Source: Tyto alba (lineage: Eukaryota; Chordata; Aves; Strigiformes; Tytonidae). From it: a DNA stretch of 64,000 nucleotides. This document shows, in pieces, positions 14,191 through 27,880 of the stretch (position 1 is its first letter; every line of letters begins with the position of its first letter). Position numbers and translations under genes: made by a program. The notes under the pieces are model-generated. The model was not told where the DNA came from and made no database searches. It saw nothing but the letters and a program-made list of their open reading frames with translations. Where the stretch lies: contig NW_024881300.1 in NCBI RefSeq assembly GCF_018691265.1, forward strand, positions 7,890,546 to 7,954,545, read 5' to 3'.

Positions 14191-17100
14191 CAGCTGTACT
14201 CTTGCAGTTCGTAGAACCTTATATTAATCAGACACCATGAAGTTAGAGGCTGCCTTGAAAAATGTGCATAGACCAGGGAGACTTCTAGCATCCTGAAAGT
14301 ATCAGAAAGTTGTAATTTGCCTTGGACTATATATACTTCTGTAAGCTTGTTGGTGTGCAGATCTTCTGATCTCTTTTATCTTTTTCTAGGTACTAGGTAC
14401 ACTTCTGAACAGATGCAGATATCTTAAAGCTGTTTTTTATTCAAACTTTCATGATTTGTGACACTGAAAAGCTGAACCTACACCAGGAAAAAAAATCCAG
14501 AAGCAATAGCCACTGATATACTTAAGTAAATTAGAATTCTTTTATTGTTATGTAAAACTTCTTGAGCAGTTCAAAATGCTTTTATTTCCCCGATTTTTTC
14601 TTTTCCCAAGTAGCTTTTACTGTCTTCTGTACAATTCTGTTGACTAGACACTAGCTAAGGTAGATAAGACAGTGTAAGTGTCATCACAGTACAACTATGA
14701 CTTGAATAAAAGGTTTCTTAGGGTTAGTGCCTCTGTTAATAATCCTTGGTATCTTTTTTTCTGCAAACACTTGTGAAGCTTTAAAGTTAACAGCTTAAGC
14801 AAAAGGGCTTAGTGTACATTTGGATTGGTTAACAATGCAGATGTGATTGGAGGAAATGCACTTTGTTAGCTTAGAATAATATCTCAAGTATCTCTGAGGT
14901 GCAAGGCGTGCATCTTTCAGAGTTGAGCATCTTTGGTATCTATTTCTGGTTCTCACAGCTGTACTTGGAGCATAATGTGTGAGCAGCTGTTAGCAGCATC
15001 TGCTATCAGAGATAATTAGGATGGGTCACTTGTTTCTTAGTTTGATTGCATTTCCACCCTTCTCCTGCATGTTTTTGTCTACATAATCACTTCTGCTCAT
15101 TTTCCTCTAAACAATCCCTCCCTCTTGAGGCAACATGTTACTTCAGGGATACTATGTTGATGTTTAAGGCTGTTAAAAATTTGATCTTTCTGAATTTACT
15201 AATCCTGTGTTTTTATAAATATGTTTATTGTAGTAACTACCTCCCAATCTTGAAGAGTATTATCCTAACTTGTGTTTAGTGATATGAGGATAGCTTTTAC
15301 ATGCTTTATAATCCTTTTCTAAGTAGGTTTTTGAAGCTTCAAATCTTATCAAGAAACTCCTTTTTTTTCTTCATTCCATCTCATTTTTTCCTGAAATGTT
15401 ATCTATCCTCAGAATTACTGGGGTTTCTCTGTAAGGAGATCCATATTCAGGACTTGATTTAGACTAAAAAATTCTGATTGGAAATTTTTTCTCTGCATTA
15501 CATTTTTTTTTTTTTTGTAGCAGGCCTATGGAGAATATTTCAAAGTTTATCCTGGAAGATAATATTTATCAAAATGCGACATCTTCTGTAGAAAAGATAA
15601 AGCCTTTTTTGATATCTGAGCAAAATCCACAGTATCATCCCTACACAATGTGTGCATAGTGGAGAAATACACATTTGGTGTGTGTCTTGATGTAATAGAG
15701 GATTTGTGTTCGTTTCTTAGAATTGTAATATGAAGCATGTTCTGTCAAATTGAATATGGTAGGTTATGGCTTGAGATGCTAAATATGGTTTGAATTTTGA
15801 TAAAGCTAATTTGTCTTATTCTTTTTCTGCAACTGGAGTGAGGTTTCTACGTACTTTTAGGTAGTTAGAACAGGGGTAGTAAGACTCGCCCTCTTATTCC
15901 TTATAGCACTTCAGAAGGCAGGCTGCTTGTATCCAAGATAACACATGTTTTAGTTAATTGTTCCTCTTAACACGTTTTAGGGTTGCCTAAAATTATGTTG
16001 TGGAAGTTCTGTGTTCTAATTATCACGCTGTTTTATTAATCTGTGGTGACTGTTCTTTGCTGTTTGCCTTCAATATTATTTAATCTCCAAACTTTTTTGA
16101 CTTTCAGCCCTGGCACAGATCTGGGTAGACTCCATATCTTCTGAAGTGAGTAATATGTAACAGAAATGTTGCTGTGAAGCAGTTTATGGAAACAGTGAAT
16201 GTTTGGATGTTAGGCTTAGAATATCAAATTAAAGGAAACTCCTGTGGCAACTTTTTGTTCACTTTGTGTCACGTTTTTGTATTGGGATAGCTTTCTTGTT
16301 CCATCTTGAATTGTGTGTATTCAACTTCTCCAGTCCCTCGTCCTTCCCATTTAATTCACAAGTAGTGTCTTCTCAGCCTTGCCTCTTATTCCTCAAGCTT
16401 TCCCACACTTCATATTTGATTCTTCTAAAAAGCTGACAGGGAAGAGATGTGTTCATCTGCCTTTTCCTTGTTTTGAGAGGAGTACCTTAGTTCTTCAAAT
16501 GTCTTTCCCCGTATGATGATATTGAGCGACAAAGCTGTTTTCTTTTATTGACTTCCAGCTTTGAAGTTATGTGTTTGCTACAAGGGTATTTTATTTGGAA
16601 ATCTTAAATTTACGACAAAGATATTACATTATAATAATAAAGGCTCATAGGAAAACCAAACTGCTATTAACAATGTAGAGAAGTCAAGACTGAAAGCTGA
16701 ACTTGTTTCCTTCCTTCTGGATATAGCTGTGGCATATCCGCACTGTGGGTAGACAGACCTTGAGAGGTAGAGAGGCCACTGTTCCTGTCTGCCTGGTCAT
16801 TCCCCCCAGGTATGTCCCCCTCTCCCTCCCTGGCTGGCAGCTGCTGTGCGTGGTGTACCCCGAAGGCGTCCGTGCTGCTGTAGGATGGGTTGTGGTGCAG
16901 TGACAGCTACATTCATAGGGCTGGCAGCTTCCTGAAAGTTGGCGTCTGGTCGCTTGCTTGAACTCTTCTGCTCAGTCTACTTTGTGCTAGACATGGGAGT
17001 AGGAAGTTTGTTGGCTTTTGAAATGATGAGCCATATAATACCTTCTCTTGCCAGGATATGCTGTATTTCTTACTGGTTTCAACCATGTTTTGGGGCATTT

Positions 17101-17768
17101 TCTTGTCCAGCCTGAGATCCTATTCACAGTAGCTGCTTTGAGGGTTGTTGGCATTCGGCTGTCTGCTCGTCCTCTACTGTTAATGTTTGATACTACTGTT
17201 GCAAAACAATGATCCCTTCCAAGCATAAGTGCATTTTTATTAAAAACAAACAAAATAACCACAAAAACACAAGTCTGGTTATGGGTTTTTTCCTCTCACA
17301 TTGCTTCATTGTGTACCTGCTTCCAAAAGAGCATATTCTGAAAGAACATGACAGTGCCTCTGTTAAGTGAACTTTCCTTGCTCTTCTCTCAGTAGTATTG
17401 CAGTTATACCACAGAATTGGGCGATAATTTCTCTTGAGATTTTTGGTTAATCATCTTTTGAGGAAAAACACAATGTTTCTAGATAAAATATAGAAGCAAA
17501 ACGGATACTTTAATTGTTTGTGGTCAGTTAGGTTATCAGTACCTTTAAAAAAAGCCAAAAACAAACAAAACACACACCCCTACAGCTATCACATGTATGT
17601 TTGCATTAATACATGCATTAGACAATTTCCTCTGTAGTGCCCTCTGTATGTCTGTTGCCCTAGAACATAGGATCTTTGGGAAGTGCAGCAGTTAATAAAT
17701 AGAACACAACATATCCCAGCTCTGTTTTGGAGAATCCTTATAACCACTGCAATAGAAATATAAAGAAG

Positions 17769-17795
17769 AAAAAAAAAAAAAAAAAAAAAAAAAAA
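17769..17795. repeat. Poly(A) homopolymer, A27
   Basis: 27 consecutive A on the plus strand, followed by A/C-rich simple sequence (CAAAACACAAACACACC). No AATAAA just upstream and no recognisable retrocopy body. Confidence 0.9.
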
Positions 17796-18526
17796 CAAAA
17801 CACAAACACACCACCACCCTCCCCCAAAACTGACTTTCCTAACAAAGCTGTATTCATTAAAGATGTCTTTTTGTACAGGGTGAGGTAAGCAAGTATGTGC
17901 GAGTTTGTCTTACGGCAAGCTCACATGGTGAGTTCAGGATATAACTTCTCAGTAAGGTCTGTCTTCAATACTGTAATGCTTAATTTAGAATGTCTAATTG
18001 ATGTACAAATGCCATATCATTATGGGAAGGAAATAAATGAAATAAGTCGCTTTAGAGCCTGTAGGTTGCTGATGCTTAACAAAGGCTCTTCCTGCCGTAA
18101 ACTGTTCAGTTCCTCTTTACTCAAGGGAAAATGGATGAAGCAAAAACTTTAGAAGGATCTTGTATAAGCAGAAATCTTGGCTCAAAAGGTGCCCCTGTGC
18201 TTTCAAATTTTTGCGATGACTGTTGTGATGTCAGTGTACTTTTTTAGGCTTTATTTAAACAATGTCAGGAGGAACTGACTGAGCTCCTGGGTAGCGTATT
18301 GTTAGGCAAACCCAAATAAGGAAACACGACCTTTTCACATCACCTTAGAGCTTGTTAAAGAAAGAGTAATATTACATCACTGTTTGATAGGATACTATTT
18401 AAAAAACAAATATAGTATGAAAATCTATTAAATGTGTTTATCATTGTTTAACACTTTGGATTATTCTAAGTTTTAAAAGACTTTTCTGGTAACATATACC
18501 TAACCTCATATTCTTATCTCATTTAG

Positions 18527-18605
18527 GTATAAATCCTTACAAATCATGTTAGAAGAGTTATTCTTCCCAAGATAATTATTCAAAGGATTTTGAAGATCTG
18601 AATAG
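18527..18605 (+). other. Exon-like segment, non-coding (weak)
   Basis: 79 nt bounded by a good acceptor (pyrimidine-rich ...CTCATTTAG) and a good donor (ATAG|GTAAGA). All three forward frames contain stops, so it could only be a non-coding exon. Such pairs arise by chance in AT-rich DNA. Confidence 0.15.
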
Positions 18606-21600
18606 GTAAGAAACTTTCAGTAGCGTAGATAGATATTCAAGGCTTTGAACATCCTATGTGTTTAACAGAAAAATATTTGTATCTTACAGCAGCAATATAC
18701 ATTAATTTTAGTAGTAATCTGGTCATATGAGTAGATAAAATATCGAAGGAAAATATGCCTTAAAGCCTACCACGTTCTAGATTCTGCTCTTTGAGATTGA
18801 ATTCCAAAGCACTCTTACAGGTACCTGGTTACTGAGTTTGTGGAAAAAGAGTGGATGTTCTTGTAGTTATTTGAATCAACAACTTCTATGGTATACAGGC
18901 TTAATTCTAGATAATAATTTTTTGAAAAGTTTGTTGTCCCATGTTATGCTTTGTTTCAACAGCAACCAGGGCTTTTCTTCTGTTTTTCAGAATGCATATG
19001 TACATATATTACTTGTTCTGGCATCATCCTGCAATTTTGGGGGATTTTATAATTAGTTACCTCTTTTCCTAAATAATTTTTTTCTTTCTATTAGTGGTAA
19101 GAGAAACTTACTCCTCCACTAGAGACTACATTTAGCTCTATAGATAATGATGAGTGTACAATCAAATTAAAAATAAGCTTGAAAAAGTTCTCGAGTGTTA
19201 ACATCTTCTAACTCAGGTCAAGCTATGGTTAAGTAACCATTATGTTATTAATTTGTTATTAATACATTTTAGAATACCAGGAAGTGATTTAAAAGAATGA
19301 GATGCATAGCTTGAGAGGAATGTCACTGTACTGAGGACAAAACTAACTTACATTTGGCCTAATTTTAGCGGATTGGCCTTCTATTTGCAACTTGATCTCC
19401 TACCTGTGATATAAAGTATTTTTCTTTTGGTTTTGTTTTTTTTTTTTTTATATCTCTAAATGGATTTTCTTGGTTTTAAGTATAAGAATTAACCATATAA
19501 AATGAAATACCTGTCCATTTTTGTGACTGTTACAAATAGTTACAACAAATAACCATCAATTACTGCTGATTATTTTCCAATCTGTAGAATAAGAATAAAA
19601 ATACATAGATATAAAAAATAGGAATATAAAGTAAGGCTTTATTTCACCCATTCTGTTTTGTCTGTTTAGCAAAGATCTTGCAAGTGTTTACAATCCAAAG
19701 TAGGAGAGTGGTTTTCAAAATAGGATACTTAAGAGCAAAAGGATCTTACCAAGATATTTATTCTTTTTAGCAATTTAATTGGTTAGTCCACAGATGTCTG
19801 TAAGTGGTATGCTGGAGTAACCTCTCTTGCTAAACTATGTTTTCTAGAAGTGCAACTAATGATTTTGCCAGTTGTTTTAAATATTCTCATTTTGATTAAG
19901 TCTTTGAATTTGTAAGCTAGAAGTTTCAATGCTGAAGAAAGTAGTCTTCTAAAGAAGACTATTTAAAATCCAGTATTAAAACATTGTGCCAGGCTAATGT
20001 GCCTTTTATCCTTCTAAGAAAGCACAAAATAGTTTTCAAAATAATTTATTAGTCTTGTCTATATTTAAGGAAAGGATGCTATATATCCCCATGAAATATG
20101 GAGAACTTCTGTGGTGGGATAACTGTAGATGCTGTGAGGAACAGAAAATGCAGAATAGCAAGAAAAGCAAGTAGCTGCTAATGCAAAATGAGCTTGTATG
20201 AGTTTTAGGAACAGTCTTCTGCATCATTTCAGTCTTAGTGAAACATACACATTCAATTAGCAGCATTCCCTTACACTCAGTATTTTGAAAATTGATATGT
20301 GTGATTAATTTAACTTCCCCCGTAAGCATGGAAGAAAAATATTTTGCATGAACTGGCCTTTTATTTTAACTTGGAGAAGAGTGCATTCAAATCAAGTTTT
20401 CTCCTTGGCTTTGAAGAGTTTTTGGGCAGCAATATGAGCATTTGACAGGGAAAGAAGATTAATATAAGATACCAGTACTCCTAAAAAGGTAAGAATAGTA
20501 ACTAGCTCCTATTCCTTTTTACAGCATGCACTTTTCTATAGTTGACAGACAAGTTCATAATACCTGTCAGTGTCCCTTCCAGGTCTAGTGGTGGTAGCCT
20601 TAAATCATTATAGAAAAATCGTAACTGGTTATCTTCAGGAGGTGCACTCTTTGGATCTGGGATACATGTTGAAGCTTGAATTTCTGAATGATGCTCACAG
20701 AACTTGTGGTGTAAATTATTGAATAAGCATGTTTCTGCTTTGTGGCCTCTGAAAGCTGATAGATTAATTCTTAGTGTAGCAAAAAGCTGTTGTGGTCAAT
20801 AGGACAGGGTACCATGTCCCAGGGAAAGTTGGCAGGTATATCCAGGTATAGCAGCGCACTTGGGAACATGAGTTGCATTTGAATCTGTGGATGCAATCCA
20901 GCAAATTTATAAAATGTGGGAGTATGGCAGGAGATTGCATTACAGATTACACTAGGATTAGGTGAAAAAGATCTCTGGCCTGGTTTTCTACTGCAGCACT
21001 TTTTGTATCACCAGGGGTTTCTTGGGTTCCCAGTAGACTGAGTAGATATTTATCACGGGCCGTTATACTGGAACTTCAGGGAAGGCAGATACTTTAAGAA
21101 TTCATGTTCCTGTGGTGGAAGAGAAAAATGTTTTGACAATGACACCCATATTTGCTTGCATTAGGTGTATGGGGAGATCTAACTCATAAAAGGGGTTGGG
21201 ATAATAGAAAGAAACTGAGTAGGAATGCGAGAAACAAATTTAATTCCTGCTAGAACTCAATGGCAAAAATATGTAGGTGCTTCCCTTCAGGGTAGAGAAG
21301 AATATTTATGAAAGTTCTCTGTCACTATCTAAAGAAGTTGTTAATCCCAAGTTATCTAGGACAAGTTTATGAATTGTGTGTATGTTGTAGAATGTGGGAA
21401 GATCTGTGTGAGGAATAATTGCTAATTGAGTTTCAGGGTCGCTTATGGATTTACCTGTACCCAGTCTGTGAGTTCTTACAAGAAGGTACAACAGGGATAT
21501 TGCTTGATTCACTACCTGTTTTTTTGTACAGGCAAGCTGGTGAGCAATAGGGGTGTGAACATATAATGCTCAGCTCAGGAGAGGAGAATGAATGCTTACC

Positions 21601-24574
21601 CACCAAACTCACGTAGGGATTTTCAGATCAAAAAAAATTAGAAGGTGGCTAGATGTTGGAGAGAGGCAAGCAAGCTCAATTCTGATGTGTGTCCAGTGTG
21701 AATATTTTTTCAACATGGCTCTTAAAGTATTTAGGAAAGGTGTTCTGTAACAGAGCTGAAAAAATGTTCCAGTTTAGCTCCCAGTGTCTGGCTGTAGCAA
21801 AATAAAGAAGTCTGGTGGCTTTTCCTAGTCTCTTACTGCCTTCCCTTGGAGTGAGATTTGAGTCCCTGCATCAAAATGGAAGAAAAGTCAAGAGAGAATT
21901 GGACAAAAATAATCCTCTGTGGGTTGGAATAGATGAATGGGCTGTTCTCAGTAGATTAATTTGAAGAAGTATGTGGCCAAGTTAAACCATGTTTCTTATG
22001 TCTTCTTGCATGTCTGTAACAAATTTCCTCAGGGAAAAAGAAAAGGGAAAGAAAACCCTTGCTTCAAAGAACTATTTTTATAATTTTTGACAGTATTGTT
22101 AAATGGTAAAGTAGTGAAGACTTGGCGATGTTCTAATATAGTTTTGCAGTCTGTGCTGCTGCTTAATTGATTTTTTTCACTTGGTTGCAGATGACGGCAC
22201 CAGGGATGACTGTAGAGAGAAGCTGTAACTGCAGTTTTACCAACAGATGCAGAATGAATGAGATACCTTCTGACTGTCATTGTTGCCATCAGCAAGTAGA
22301 AAAAGTGGGTTTCTATTAAGATTTTTTTATTCTGAGATAATTACATAAGTGTAACCCGATTCAGAAATGTGACCCTGCAAATATGTAGATAATGTTTGAA
22401 GATCATGTCTATTTAATGTTTCTGGATCTCCTTAATATTTCTAGTTAGTCCTAAAATGTCTTATCTCCCAGGCTTTGGAGTATGACAGCCATGAGGGATC
22501 TGTTTAGGTTACTTAAAATGACTTTAGAACTAAGTCTGATTTTAATCCAATCATAATTTCTCTTCTCTGTTTTAAAGGTCACCTTGCAGCATTTGGTTGG
22601 ATTTTGCAGTCTCTTTATCTAGACATACTAAAAGTAGTTTCAGATACTATTTTTGCCCGAGTAATCTTTGCAGGTTTTGATGCATGTCAGATACCTTTCT
22701 AATTTGAAAGATTGCTTTCACTGTTGCCAACAGAAGGAAAAAATGGAAGTTGGTTGTATAAAAAGGACTTTCAAGTGCACAGAACTTTATTTTGTCTAGT
22801 CTCTAGTTCTTAGTACTTGAAGCAAAACTAGAAGAACTTTGGAAAAATGAATTCAGAGTAACCTTCTGTTAAACAGAAGAGAAACTTCTATCACAAGTGT
22901 GTCTAATCCTGGAAAAGTTAGTTTTCATTATGTTGCTGTTCATCTTCTGGAGGTGAGCTGGGTCAACTTGAATACGAAGATCTTAACCACTCAAATACAC
23001 CCAATTCATTCTTCATGTAAGAGGGCTATCTAGAGGACAGGATATCTAAACTGTAGCACCTTTGAATTCCTTATTCCTGCTTTGATGTTTGAACTTTCAT
23101 TTCTCTTCCTCCCTGTAGCAAAGTGTTTTATACCAAGTGGGTGTACTACAGTATATGGAAAAAAGCCATAGTTCTTCCTTGACTGTCTACTGTCCCACTG
23201 GTAATTTCAGGATTAGTGTTGGCAAACTTTTTTTGTCGGTGAAACAAATGGAGCTTGTGACTTCCATATCTCTCTATAGCGTTATCAATAAGAAACGTGA
23301 TCTTCCAAGTCTACAAGACTAAAATCAAGATATCAGTAAAATTCTTAAAGGATCATGTTTAGCATCTATCCACAGAACATAGGGATCACTACTCTCAATT
23401 TTTGCGCCTCTATCTTCAGTATTTTGAAAAAAAAGGCTACTAACAAAATTACACTAATGTCAGAGTAATAGTTCATAACAGACTATATTCCTTTCAGTTG
23501 AATATTCCCCAGTATACTGGGATGGTGAGAGAATCAAATGCTAAATATAAATAATTTCAATAATTTGTATATTTCACTCTCAAATCCAGCACTAAAATAT
23601 GATCAAGCAGGAATCACTAAAAAAAACCCTTCCTTTTATGTTATTACAGCTTCCTACTGTATTTTGACAAATAATTTCAAATTCCTGTGGGTTAAAATAG
23701 ACATCACAATTACACTTCCTACAATATCAGGAAGTATCTGTTCAATGAGCACACTATTTTGTGGGTGTGGTTTTTTTTACACCTCAACACTGGAGTTGAT
23801 ACTTGTGGCTTCTGGTGCATACAAGATGGCATCAATAGCACAGCAGTGAGAAACAACGACAGACTTTTATTTGTATATAACCAACTTCAGGGGAATATGT
23901 TCGAGTTGTAAGGAATCAGTTAAAAAGCCTGGTCTTGTGGCAGAAATAATACACCTTACATAAGTCTGACCTCACACATGTACACCAAGAAGTTAAAAAT
24001 GGGTTTGTGTTCTTGAACAGCCCAATGAAGCGCTTTCCTCTTGCACTGTAATTGTTCTTCATTATTCTATCAGAAGAAAGTTTAGCTTGTGACATCTCAC
24101 TTAAAATAGTCCCCATTCAGATCTGCAGTTTAAATTTCTTTCAACCCATTAGAATTTTCAACACTGATTCCTGGATAACAGAACTTGACCTAGTTAAAAT
24201 AAGACAGCTTTGAAATAGTTCACTGAATTAATTTCTAATAATTCATAATACATAGAGTGAATAAATATCTGTCCAGGGTTGTTACTTAAATGGCATAACA
24301 TGCATGCAACAAACTACCACATGCAATAGTTAATGATGGGAAATTATATAGAAATTGCTTAATTAAAATTTCACTTTCTTGCATTGATTATTTGAAAATG
24401 ACTCAAAATCCTTCTTAAACTTTTTATCTGTGTTTGTTTCAGAAATTTATTGTAAATTTACAAATTTCACATGTTTTTTTATATCAAGAACACAGTGGTA
24501 AAAAGGCAGCTTCTCCTGGAGGGAAAGTAACTGCCCTGTTCTCCAGTTAAGTAAAAAATACTCTGGAATTAAGG

Positions 24575-24592
24575 AAAAAAAAAAAAAAAAAA
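24575..24592. repeat. Poly(A) homopolymer, A18
   Basis: 18 consecutive A on the plus strand with no flanking duplication recognised. Confidence 0.9.
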
Positions 24593-27492
24593 GCCTGTAC
24601 TAATCCTATTTCAGGTATAGGTGTTTGTGAAAGTCTTTGTATGGAATTGGGAATCTTTATCTCAGTTTAGCTTTAGATCATGATTGACCAATAATGTTTT
24701 GACAGTGGGAAGGAGAAATTACAACTTCTTATTTATATTTCAAATGAAGGTCATATACTGGTGCTAAATCAAAACTAACCTCTGCAGCTCCTGGAAGTCT
24801 CTATCAATACTGAACTGAAGGTTTTAAAAATCTCACTCAGTTACGTTGCACGGACTTAACAGCTATATTTTTCTTTTCTTTTGTAAATGTGTGAAGTAGA
24901 TGAAAACACAAGCTTGATAAAGCCAGCTATCTCTTCTCTGTAGTATATCATAACATGCCTCTGGAGGATGCACTGGCTCTTGTAGTTGAAGCTTTTGGGA
25001 ATATATTTGCTGAGTGTGAGCAACAGGAGTGTACCAGGGTTTTACACAAGGCAGCTGGTAAGGTAGATGACTGCCTAGCACAGGAGCTCTGAGGTGTACA
25101 CTGTGCCTCTGGGCATTAGACATAGTTCTGTTAAGCGCAGGGAAATGCTTGGATTAGGTGGGCATGAACTCAGTAAGTGACTATGCAAAGACCAGAAAAG
25201 ATATGATTGAAGGTATTAATGTTTTTTTCCCACTGAAATACCACTTTAAGCATCTTTTAAATCCGATGTAAATAAGCATTGGTACTTTCCACATAAATAA
25301 TCTGTAAATAAATGTTAGGCACTAGAGAGCAAAAGTTTGTGTATAAAGTGCCAGTGTGTGTCTTAATGGGCATGTGCATCAGGAAGCAGGGTGCATATAT
25401 TCTTCACAAAACTAGATACATTATAAGGACATATACACAAATTCCCTAATGGGCAATTGATCTCTCACAGGTCATGGTTGCAAAGTGAGTATTTGATCAC
25501 CTGCTAATGCTGTTGAGTGTTACATTATATTTATGTATTGAGTTTTAATAGTGCTGTACGCATAAATGCATTTAGGTTAGTGATATCCATCAGTCCATTA
25601 AGCAGAATGCAACTCTTCGTTTCAGAGTTCAGTAATTTAATGGTGTATAAACTTATTTTAATTGAAGTTTAAAATCCAGCAGAATATCTCTAAAAGGGAA
25701 AAAAAAAAGCCACACATGTAAATTATAGACTTGGAATATCTGTGTCATTTTGATCTTAAGAGCTACTCTACAGAAAATTATCGCATCCCCTTTTATAAGG
25801 GAATAGTGAGATTCTTGCAGGCTTCTGCTTGTGTTCTTAATGTCTTCTGAAGAATTGCCTACCACTTTTGTTCATTTAGACTAAGCCTTCTTGAACAGAT
25901 TGATCTTTCAACTGAAGTTGGAGATGCAATGTCTCGTGAGGATGCAAGGCTATGTACAAGCACTGCCACCCATACCTTAAGTAAACTTCCACCTCTGCTG
26001 CTGCCCAAGCAGGGTTGCTTTCTCCAGCCTGTCAACTTTCCTCAGGTTAAACCTTCATTTGGGTGGTACTGCCAGGTGTTGTTCTTCCAATGCTGTGTCA
26101 GTTCTGTATTTCAAAGTAATTCATTCTGTTTTCATGACCAACTTGATCACTTGTCATAGTACATTTACTCAATAAAAGTAGAACAAAACATAGTAGAAAC
26201 TACGTGAACTGCAATCAAGTAGATGGGTGGGATGTGGGAAAATCTGAACTTGCAAATATTTGGCAGTGATCAAATAATAGTTGAAAGACTGGAACTCAGC
26301 TATGCTATTTTCAGAGCAAACTTTATGTGAAAGAATAGGAGAGTAGGGGAGTATACTATTCTTTATCTAAAAATGAATTCGTTCTAACGTTATAAAAGCA
26401 TAAGAATATAAAGCTTATCTTTCATGTCCTTAGTCTGAAATCAGATTCAACTACCGTCCTTACATCTGTTTGAAGTTGGTATGGGTTGAGGTGAACACCT
26501 GGCTATTTTAGAAAGGCTTTTTTTTCTCCTCTGTTGTGAACTTTTCCCATTCTACAAAGCTTTCTTTTTTAGTTATCAAGTTGGTTGCAATTCTTTTGAG
26601 TTACTGAAGCTCATTGAAAACCAAAAGGGCAGCAGAAACGGTGAGGGCGGTTCAGGTTTTAGAGTGTGGTGCTTTGTTGTAAATTAAATGCTGCTTTAAT
26701 GATTGAAATAAATAGGAAAGTCAGCAAAAAATATTGACAACTGCTTAATTGGATTATTTTCTTTTATTAAATGGTAGTGTGAAAAGACACCAGATGTACA
26801 CTCTTCATAGCTATTGATGTTAGTGCTGAGTTTGATTCCTTGGAATGAATACTAGTTGCAAACTGTATGAAAACTAGTGACCTGCATTATGGTCATGGAT
26901 TAAATCCTTGCTTAAAACCGGCCTCAGATGACATCTAGTATGTTTGTCATGACAAAATCACTCAGAAATAAAATCTGGCTTCAACTTTCCATATCAATTG
27001 TACTTCGTTTGTCAGTTTGTGTTTTGACTTGCGTGTGCAGGTTAACATTGATATCAGGGAATTTTACTTTGTAGTGTGCTCCTGCTAAGATTAGTGACAC
27101 TGCAGGTCAGTGTGCTCTGTTGTTAAATATGTACAGGAAGGTTATACTTGTAGCTCAGTGGTTGTACATCTTTTAAAGTAGGGCACTATGAATGATAAAG
27201 GCATTTGTATCTGTTGGTATGTGGAGTCACTGCTTTGTCTGCAGTGCTTTCAGATAGGTAACTGGCATTTCTTAAGCCTGATGTTTTCAGACCCTCACAG
27301 AGTCCTGTTTTCAGTTTGTTTTAAAACAGTTGACAATAAAAACCAAAAACCATTTCCAACTGTCAGATGCAAAGGATAATATTCCTCCTTTTAACACCTG
27401 CCAAAGGATTTGGACTTCTGGGATATTCTTGACATCAACCTGCAGAATGGCCACTGCTTGGAGGGACACCTGGCCTTTTGCCAATGCCAGGT

Positions 27493-27880
27493 TGTGGTTT
27501 AAGCCCAGCTGGCAACTATGTACCATGTGGCTGCTTGCTTACTTCTCCCCCGGTGCGATGAGGAGGAGAATTGGAAGAAAAAGGTGAAAACTTGTGGGTT
27601 GAGAGAAGGACAGGTTAATAGGACAACACAAGGAGAGAAGAAATAACAGTAATATTAATAAAAAAAATATAAGGAGTGATGCACAGTGCAATTGCTCACC
27701 ACCTGGAACCCAGCGCTCAGCTTGTTCCCAAGCCATGATCCCAGGTTCCCCAGTTATATACTGAGCATGATGTCATATGGTATCACATAACCCCCTTGGC
27801 TAGTGTGGGTCCACTGTCTTGGCTGTGTCCCTTCCTAACTTCCTGTGAAAATTAACTCTATCCCAGCTGAATCCAGGACA
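27493..27880 (-). mobile_element. Solo LTR of an avian ERVL-type endogenous retrovirus
   Basis: Read on the minus strand it begins TGTCCTGGATTCAGCTGGGA and ends ...GCTTAAACCACA, the TG...CA ends of a widespread avian LTR family. Internal landmarks are the GGACACAGCC block, CAGTATATAAC (TATA box, 27760-27754), GGTGAGCAATTGCA, the CTATTAA region and CTCAACCCACAAGTTTTCACC. A near-perfect 5-bp target duplication flanks it (CAGGT at 27488-27492, CAGAT at 27881-27885). At 388 bp it appears to lack about 130 bp found near the 5' end of longer copies I remember. No internal viral coding region adjoins it, so it is a solo LTR left by recombination. The family name is from memory. Confidence 0.85.

Larger units (their letters stand above)
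13351..27492. other. AT-rich intergenic region, no gene seen
   Basis: About 14 kb without a recognisable coding exon on either strand. Open frames are all below about 105 codons and lack family features. Contents noted: a 24-bp tandem duplication at 14128-14190, an A27 tract at 17769-17795, an A18 tract at 24575-24592, and one exon-like segment at 18527-18605. Homopolymer T/A runs occur near 15500 and 19435. Confidence 0.6.

Noticed and set aside
17700..17810. Poly(A) tail of a retrocopy
   Set aside because: No AATAAA, no coding relic and no target duplication next to the A27 run.
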